Below are positions 27,225-32,039 of a stretch of 32,039 nt of DNA, piece after piece. Source of the DNA: Opitutales bacterium (lineage in GTDB: Bacteria > Verrucomicrobiota > Verrucomicrobiia > Opitutales > Seribacteraceae); assembly GCA_028101545.1 (NCBI GenBank), contig JAOHKZ010000024.1, forward strand, positions 1 through 32,039, in the 5' to 3' direction. Numbering within the stretch: the stretch's first letter is position 1; each line of letters starts with the position of its first letter. The position numbers and the translations under genes are program-made. The notes under the pieces were generated by a model. The model did no database searches. It was given only the letters and a program-made list of their open reading frames with translations, and was not told the origin of the DNA.

Positions 27225-28919
27225 TTATTCTTTTATTTCGGGTCGGTTCCAATCCTTGGATTGATAACCCTTTGGCTTTTCCGGTTTCTTTACCTCAACC
27301 ACCTCTGCCTTCGGATCAAATAGTGGCCAGTCATCTGTCCGAAAGGGAGAAGCAGGAAATCCTTCTTTATTGTAAAGAAGATTACGACCGGATGGATTCA
27401 TCGCCCAACCATAACGCACCGCAACTGGTTTTTTCACTTTAGAGGAAGACAAAATTACTGAATCCTGATCAATTTTGGCATCCGCCCAATGCCATACCCG
27501 GTCTTTAGCGGCGATTGCAAAGGAATCTATTTTCCCTTTACGTCCAGCCATCAGGCCTGACCCAATCGATTCAAACCGAAGAACAACCTTTGCCCCTTCC
27601 TGTAAGAACTCTGAAAAAACCGGGCCTTCATGTACAATAGGTAACCCATAAGTCTTCCCAAGTGCAAGAAACGCATGACGCAGCCCGATTGGCTTTTTGT
27701 TTTTGGGATGTAGCTCGATCGCATCTCCGGTGTCAATACTCACCGCCATTCCAGTGTTATAAACTTCCTGTGTCACTTTTCGCATACTCTCACGAATTAC
27801 AGCCCAGCTTGCCCCCACTCCCTCCACCGGTTTGTTTTGATGAGGATTCCAACTCGGCAACTGAGTAAAATAAACAGGAAATCCATCGCTAACCGCCCCC
27901 CAGGATTCTCCATGCCAAGAATTTCGGTAATGCCCAATAAGCTGCTTCAATTGATTTGCATAATGTTCAGCCTGTGGTGCATTTTTGGCATTTCGTTCTC
28001 CTTGATACCAAACCATTCCTCGAATAGCGTAAGGACGTATCGGAGCAATCATTGCATTATAAATATGCCCGGGATATTGATGTCCCAAATTGGAGGGCTT
28101 GGTAATAATCGGAGGAGACAAGGACCTGAAGGCATTTTTCATCGTCTCTCCTCGGTCAATCTTGGCATTATATTCCTTTAATTCTTTTTGGTAATCGACC
28201 AATGCCTTTTGCCTGGTTTGGCCACGGGCAATTAGACGATTAGATCCATCGTCGAGCAATTTTTTATGGGCAATTGTACGGGGATCTACGGATTGAATAT
28301 CCCAGGGCATCCATCCTTCAATCGGAGTACCGGCATATGCCCGCTGAATAATTCCGACTGGCACACCTAATTTCTGATGTAATTTCTTTGCAAAGTGGTA
28401 AGAAACTGCTGAAGTTTCGGCCGCAGACTTTGGATCACATGGTTTCCATTTTGCCAACCGGTCACGATTTTCCTGCAAAGGTTCGTGCCAATGTTCGCGG
28501 GCTGTTTTAAAAAACCTTAAATTAGGCAAATCCACCTTAGACTCTTTTTCTGCCTCAAAGGAGTTCTCCAAGGACCAGCCCATATTAGACTGACCTGCAC
28601 ATAACCAGACCTCCCCAATAGCAACATTTGAAAGCACCATTTTATTATCTCCCTGAATCGTCACCTCGTGACCAGTACCCGCTTTGGGAGCATATGAAAT
28701 CACCATCCATTTTCCGTTTTTATCCGCGGTTGCCGAATTAGTCGTTCCCCAACTTGTGGACACGGTTATTTTCTCACCCGGTTTTGCCCAGCCCCATATC
28801 GGATTTCCACTCTGTTGCTGAAATACAGAATTATCCGAAAAGATTGCCGGTACTCGAACCTCACTCCATCCGTTAAAAGAAAATAAGAATCCAACAATAA
28901 ACAGAAATAAATTTTTCAT
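27225..28919 (-). CDS. Sialate O-acetylesterase-like SGNH hydrolase (SASA domain)
   Basis: 564 residues. Signal peptide at about 1-19 (MKNLFLFIVGFLFSFNGWS), so exported. Residues 20-105 form the N-terminal beta domain seen in this family (VPAIFSDNSVFQQ). The catalytic domain has GEVWLCAGQSNMGW (102-115) with nucleophile Ser111, the block GMVWYQGERNA, and IELHPKNKKPIGLRHA near the expected Asp/His pair. The C-terminal part carries WHWADAKID and GWAMNPSGRNLLYN, typical of bacterial sialate O-acetylesterase homologues. These enzymes remove acetyl esters from sugars; in sulfatase-rich clusters the substrate is more likely an acetylated algal or plant polysaccharide than sialic acid. A strong Shine-Dalgarno sequence lies 6 bases before its ATG, overlapping the stop of the upstream small esterase gene. 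Confidence 0.88.
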   Translation of the reverse strand: MKNLFLFIVGFLFSFNGWSEVRVPAIFSDNSVFQQQSGNPIWGWAKPGEKITVSTSWGTTNSATADKNGKWMVISYAPKAGTGHEVTIQGDNKMVLSNVAIGEVWLCAGQSNMGWSLENSFEAEKESKVDLPNLRFFKTAREHWHEPLQENRDRLAKWKPCDPKSAAETSAVSYHFAKKLHQKLGVPVGIIQRAYAGTPIEGWMPWDIQSVDPRTIAHKKLLDDGSNRLIARGQTRQKALVDYQKELKEYNAKIDRGETMKNAFRSLSPPIITKPSNLGHQYPGHIYNAMIAPIRPYAIRGMVWYQGERNAKNAPQAEHYANQLKQLIGHYRNSWHGESWGAVSDGFPVYFTQLPSWNPHQNKPVEGVGASWAVIRESMRKVTQEVYNTGMAVSIDTGDAIELHPKNKKPIGLRHAFLALGKTYGLPIVHEGPVFSEFLQEGAKVVLRFESIGSGLMAGRKGKIDSFAIAAKDRVWHWADAKIDQDSVILSSSKVKKPVAVRYGWAMNPSGRNLLYNKEGFPASPFRTDDWPLFDPKAEVVEVKKPEKPKGYQSKDWNRPEIKE

Positions 28920-28931
28920 TTCTTACTCCTT
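28917..28931 (-). promoter_or_regulatory. Strong ribosome binding site of the large SGNH esterase
   Basis: AAGGAG at 28931-28926 on the minus strand lies 6 bases before the ATG at 28919 and overlaps the end of the preceding esterase gene (stop 28925-28923). It supports the chosen start and cotranslation of the two esterases. Confidence 0.6.
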
Positions 28932-29633
28932 AATTAATCGGATACAGGCTTCGGCAAAACGCTTGCCCAATAATTTATAGCCCTCTGCAGAATAGTGTAG
29001 ATCATTTTTTATTTTTTTTTCTTTTCGGTTCAACCCATCGTTCAAATCATCCGTATCTACCCAAGCAAATTTTGGATTTCCCTTCGCCACACTGACCTGT
29101 ATTTCTCTCACCTTGGTCCAATGAGGATATTTTTTATTGGCCATATCAAAATCACTTAAGCGGCCTATCACAAAAACAAGATCCTTTTTTTTCCATTTCA
29201 AATCTTTGGATAATTGGGCATGTAATCCAAGTAGGGCCTCTCCGTATAACTTGCCCCACCCCATCTTGGCATCCCTTTCACCCTGCATCCAGACAAAGCT
29301 GATACTACTCAACTTCTCCCCCTTGATCGCAGACTTCACCTTACTCATTAAACGATTATAGAGATCCCCCGACTGTTCCGGTTTATTTCCCTGCGGATCC
29401 AGCCATTCTTTCCACCATCGATGGATCGGTTGTCCACCCAGTGCATCCTGAATCACAATCACACTTTCTGTCCCAAATGCTATTTCTACAGTTGGGTTAA
29501 AAGCTTCATCTGGACGATGCCCCTGCATATTGGACTGCCCCGATAAAATGAACAAATGCTTACCCTTTTCAGCCGCGAAACAGAATGAAAAAAAGGCAGT
29601 CAAAAATACAGTGAATAAAATTTTGAATTTCAT
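28923..29633 (-). CDS. Small secreted SASA/SGNH esterase
   Basis: 236 residues. Signal peptide MKFKILFTVFLTAFFSFCFA. The SGNH block I is LFILSGQSNMQGH with Ser34 as nucleophile; SFVWMQGERDAKMGWG is the conserved GE block; and NDLHYSAEGYKLLGKRFA near the C terminus supplies the Asp/His pair. It matches the SASA domain (DUF303; carbohydrate esterase family 6-like, acetylxylan or other sugar acetylesterases) at single-domain length, lacking the extra beta domains of the 564-residue neighbour. It lies 3 bases before that neighbour and 23 bases after the upstream sulfatase, so all belong to one transcript. A role in de-acetylating a sulfated glycan is inferred from context. Confidence 0.87.
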   Translation of the reverse strand: MKFKILFTVFLTAFFSFCFAAEKGKHLFILSGQSNMQGHRPDEAFNPTVEIAFGTESVIVIQDALGGQPIHRWWKEWLDPQGNKPEQSGDLYNRLMSKVKSAIKGEKLSSISFVWMQGERDAKMGWGKLYGEALLGLHAQLSKDLKWKKKDLVFVIGRLSDFDMANKKYPHWTKVREIQVSVAKGNPKFAWVDTDDLNDGLNRKEKKIKNDLHYSAEGYKLLGKRFAEACIRLIKE

Positions 29634-29656
29634 AAATAGAAAATTTCGTTTGGGGA

Positions 29657-31186
29657 TCAGGATTTCTTTTTTGAGTTTTGGGTCTTATTACTTGGTTTCT
29701 CTTTTTTCCGTCTAAGATTTGATTCCTCTTCCAGTTTTTGGATATATGCTTCAACTAAATCTGGTTCGTCCCGGTTTTGAAAACATTCCAGTAAAGGATC
29801 TTTCGTTTGAACCATCCATTCTTCCAAAAGTACCATCAACCTATTTCTTACTTTCTCATGATTTGGGTGCTCAATTAAATTTTCCAGGCAGTCAGGATCT
29901 CTTTTTACATGATATAATTCCTGCGGTACACGATAACGATATAACTCCAGTCTATCATTCATCTGCTCATCCTCCTCAGCCAGTTTGACCATTCTTTTAC
30001 AAGTTACTGTTCCATTTGTGGCAGTGGCAAATACACGCTCCCCATTGGACCATGGATTAAAAAGATACAGATGAGTCTTAGTTTGAATTCCGCGCATCGG
30101 ATCTCGGGAACGACCTGCATTTTCATTATATTCCTTAATTACAAAATCACGCCCTTTTTGTTGTTGTCCTTTCAAAATCGAATAAAAGGATCGACCGTCC
30201 AGGCGTCTGGGTTTTGCCACATCAAGTGCATCTAAAACGGTGGGCAACAGATCAACAATCGATACCATGTGCTTTTTTTCAACTTTTCCAGCTTCGGTTA
30301 CTTTGGGTAAACGAACCATCAGGGGGGTTCGCGTACTGTGATGGTAAAGTTGGGTCTTTGCAAAAGGCAGGGGCATTCCATGATCAGAAAGAAAGACGAT
30401 CATCGTGTTATCCCATTGTCCGCTTTTCTTCAATGCCTTAAGAATCTCATTAAGGCAATCATCCGCACGCCTCACACTGCTGTAATAAAGAGCCAATTCT
30501 TCGCGAACTTCAGGATCCTCAAATAAAAAGCCGGGCACGGGTACCTCCTCAGCATTGAATATCCGACTAGGCACATAAGGATCCTCACCTCCACCCCGAA
30601 CCTGGCTCCAGAAAGGTTTGTGTGGATCCGAAATATTTATGGAAAGAAAGAAAGGTTTACCGGACTTTTTCGCTATTTCAATCCCCCGTGAAGTAGAATT
30701 TCCATATGCTTTGGCATCTTTTATGTGAGCCTTTTGTCCGGAGGGTAAAATGGTTAGATCGTCATCCCAGCCATATGGTTGATAAGGACTGGAATGAGTT
30801 ACCTTTCCATGAATTCCAGCATAGTACCCCGCCTCCTGAAGTAAATCAACCATATGGGGCCATCCCGGATCCGTCACTTTGTAAAAGCCCTCCACTTTAT
30901 TGTTGTGAGAAATCAACCCGGAAAACATTACATTTCGGCAGGGGTTACAATTTCCCACCGTGACATGAGCATGTTCGAACCGGAGGGATTGAGAAGCCAG
31001 GCGATCCATGGTGGGTGTAGTCCCCTCTAATTCACACCCGTATACACCGACTGAATCACAGCTCATATCATCAACTGTCACCAGCAACAAATTCAAACGA
31101 TTCGATTTTGCTGGTAAATCTAGACACGATACAAAAGTGGCAAACAATACAAACACACCACAACAAAGATAATTACAGGATTTCAT
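29657..31186 (-). CDS. Exported Cys-type sulfatase with unusual CNPCR motif
   Basis: 509 residues. The N terminus is a signal peptide rich in Cys (LCCGVFVLFATFVSC); FVSC could serve as a lipobox with Cys21 lipidated, but this is uncertain. Metal-binding LLLVTVDDMSCDSVGVYGC follows, with Asp39/Asp40. The sulfatase motif reads C80-N-P-C-R84, which fits C-x-P-x-R but has Cys where Ser, Ala or Thr is usual. MIVFLSDHGMPLPFAKTQLYHHSTRTP supplies the second metal site and the His/Thr block (given as family hallmarks). The last 20 or so residues are Lys/Arg/Ser-rich. The overall pattern fits sulfatases of the heparan N-sulfatase/sulfamidase-like group, but the substrate is not known. It is the first gene of the sulfatase-esterase run; 148 non-coding bases separate it from the SUMF1-like gene upstream. 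Confidence 0.88.
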   Translation of the reverse strand: MKSCNYLCCGVFVLFATFVSCLDLPAKSNRLNLLLVTVDDMSCDSVGVYGCELEGTTPTMDRLASQSLRFEHAHVTVGNCNPCRNVMFSGLISHNNKVEGFYKVTDPGWPHMVDLLQEAGYYAGIHGKVTHSSPYQPYGWDDDLTILPSGQKAHIKDAKAYGNSTSRGIEIAKKSGKPFFLSINISDPHKPFWSQVRGGGEDPYVPSRIFNAEEVPVPGFLFEDPEVREELALYYSSVRRADDCLNEILKALKKSGQWDNTMIVFLSDHGMPLPFAKTQLYHHSTRTPLMVRLPKVTEAGKVEKKHMVSIVDLLPTVLDALDVAKPRRLDGRSFYSILKGQQQKGRDFVIKEYNENAGRSRDPMRGIQTKTHLYLFNPWSNGERVFATATNGTVTCKRMVKLAEEDEQMNDRLELYRYRVPQELYHVKRDPDCLENLIEHPNHEKVRNRLMVLLEEWMVQTKDPLLECFQNRDEPDLVEAYIQKLEEESNLRRKKEKPSNKTQNSKKKS

Positions 31187-31334
31187 ATTTTAGTAAAACT
31201 TAACAAATTCATGAAAGTTTCACCTACCCAAATTGGCAAGATTATTGAGAATATTAAATACCAACTGCATTGAAAGTACTTGAGATAAACTTTTACCAAT
31301 GATCTAAGGATAATTTTAAATAATAACTTGCGTG
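31187..31334. promoter_or_regulatory. AT-rich gap upstream of the sulfatase-esterase run
   Basis: 148 non-coding bases between the stop of the SUMF1-like gene and the start of the first sulfatase gene, both on the minus strand. A promoter for the sulfatase run is expected here. I see no clear promoter pair, hairpin or riboswitch. Confidence 0.35.
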
Positions 31335-32039
31335 CTATTTTGAGGTATCTGTATTTATTAAAGCAACACGAAATCCTAATGTTTCATTACGGTATTTTTT
31401 AGAGCTGTAAAATCGTTTGGCTGAACGCACATTTTTAGGCCCATTAAACCAAGAACCTCCTCTTTTAACCTTATATAACCCATTCTCGGGAATTAAAGTA
31501 TCAGAAACAAGATAATTATCTTTAGAATACCAATCTAAGCACCACTCCCATACATTTCCATGCATATCATAAAAACCACTTTGATTTGGTTTAAAGCTTC
31601 CACAATTAATTGTTCTGTAACTTTTCATTCCTTTTAATGATTGACCATATGGAATAGATGCATCGAAGTTTGCATCATCACTTGAAATGGTATTCCCAAT
31701 ATTAAAAGCTGTTCGAGTTCCTGACCTACAAGCGTACTCCCATTGGACTTCCGAAGGTAAAGTAAACCTCCACCCACCTTCTAACCTGCCAGCATTTAGC
31801 TCTAGAGCCGTTAGTTTTTCACAATAATTCATTGCTTCTGTCCAACTAACACTTTCAACAGGCAGCTCATCTCCTCGCCAAAAAAATGGTTTTTCTTTGA
31901 TAATTAATTCCCATTGAACTTGCTTCACTTCACATTCACCAAGGTAAAAACCGTTATTAACAACTACTTCGCGCAACCTTTCTTCATCTGAACGACCTTC
32001 TTCACTTGGGGAACTACCCATCCAAAAACTACCAGGGCC
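31335..32039 (-). CDS. SUMF1/FGE-fold protein lacking the catalytic cysteines (cut by right edge)
   Basis: The frame is open to the window end; before the Met at 32021 it continues as GPGSFW, giving GSFWMGSSPSEEGRSDEE, the typical N-terminal block of the FGE-sulfatase family, so the true start lies outside. Family motifs follow: NGFYLGECEVKQVQW, LPVESVSWTEAMNYC, FTLPSEVQWEYACRSGT, GFYDMHGNVWEWCLDWY, VKRGGSWFNGP, and a closing LGFRVAL. In true formylglycine-generating enzymes the block after RGGS carries two cysteines (LCxxSYC); here it is WFNGPKNVRSAKRF with neither. It is therefore unlikely to be the Cu-dependent FGE that matures sulfatases. SUMF1-fold proteins without these residues do other things, such as binding or lectin-like roles. 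Its position upstream of three sulfatases is suggestive but not proof of partnership. Confidence 0.85.
   Translation of the reverse strand, partial: GPGSFWMGSSPSEEGRSDEERLREVVVNNGFYLGECEVKQVQWELIIKEKPFFWRGDELPVESVSWTEAMNYCEKLTALELNAGRLEGGWRFTLPSEVQWEYACRSGTRTAFNIGNTISSDDANFDASIPYGQSLKGMKSYRTINCGSFKPNQSGFYDMHGNVWEWCLDWYSKDNYLVSDTLIPENGLYKVKRGGSWFNGPKNVRSAKRFYSSKKYRNETLGFRVALINTDTSK

Noticed and set aside
31335-32039. Calling the SUMF1-like gene a formylglycine-generating enzyme
   Set aside because: The two catalytic cysteines are absent from the region after RGGS.
1-32039. Mobile element, prophage, CRISPR array, tRNA or rRNA
   Set aside because: No transposase, integrase, repeat-spacer pattern, terminal repeats or cloverleaf-like sequence was seen on reading; a tRNAscan or repeat search was not possible here.

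Overview
The window looks like chromosomal DNA from a marine-type member of the Planctomycetota/Verrucomicrobiota/Chlamydiota group, most likely a Verrucomicrobiota of the Opitutia/Puniceicoccales kind. The evidence is the paired PSCyt1-DUF1549-DUF1553 and DUF1501 genes, several secreted type I sulfatases, sialate-O-acetylesterase-type SGNH hydrolases, and a secreted Trp/Gly/Tyr-rich C-terminal module that I associate with Opitutia. Base composition is AT-rich, GTG/TTG starts are used, and Shine-Dalgarno sites are visible for only some genes. The species assignment is inference. I see no tRNA, rRNA, CRISPR, transposase, integrase or phage genes. No stretch longer than 300 bases lacks a gene; the longest gap is about 156 bases (10737-10892).

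Layout. (1) 1-4101, plus strand: the 3' part of a secreted repeat-type protein cut by the window edge, an O-antigen-ligase-like membrane protein with C-terminal TPRs, and a nitrilase-family amidase. (2) 4133-11837, minus strand: an SMP-30/NHL-type beta-propeller lipoprotein, then a tightly overlapping trio recognisable as the SMC-like complex of the Wadjet/MksBEF family: jetA (DUF3375, kleisin), jetB (DUF4194, winged-helix KITE-like subunit) and jetC (SMC-like ATPase with Walker A, signature and Walker B). A YghZ-type aldo/keto reductase follows immediately. The nuclease subunit JetD/MksG, which normally follows jetC, is absent from this locus. (3) 11929-12762, plus strand: a Sir2-family deacylase. 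(4) 12855-20384, minus strand: PSD1-type cytochrome protein, DUF1501 protein, Tat-type FAD oxidoreductase, and a small membrane protein with a DUF2271-like domain; this looks like an exported redox/degradation operon. (5) 20549-31186, minus strand: an ABC-F ATPase (Uup type) and a run of three Cys-type sulfatases, two SGNH/SASA esterases and a PHP-containing PolX DNA polymerase. (6) 31335-32039, minus strand: a SUMF1/FGE-fold protein cut by the right edge that lacks the catalytic cysteines of true formylglycine-generating enzymes.

How the parts fit. Sulfatases, acetylesterases and the exported PSD1/DUF1501/FAD set fit the stripping of sulfate and acyl groups from complex algal or animal polysaccharides. 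The jetABC set is an anti-plasmid or chromosome-organising SMC complex without its usual nuclease, and is the most notable item. It either works with a JetD encoded elsewhere, acts as a non-cleaving condensin, or has lost its effector.
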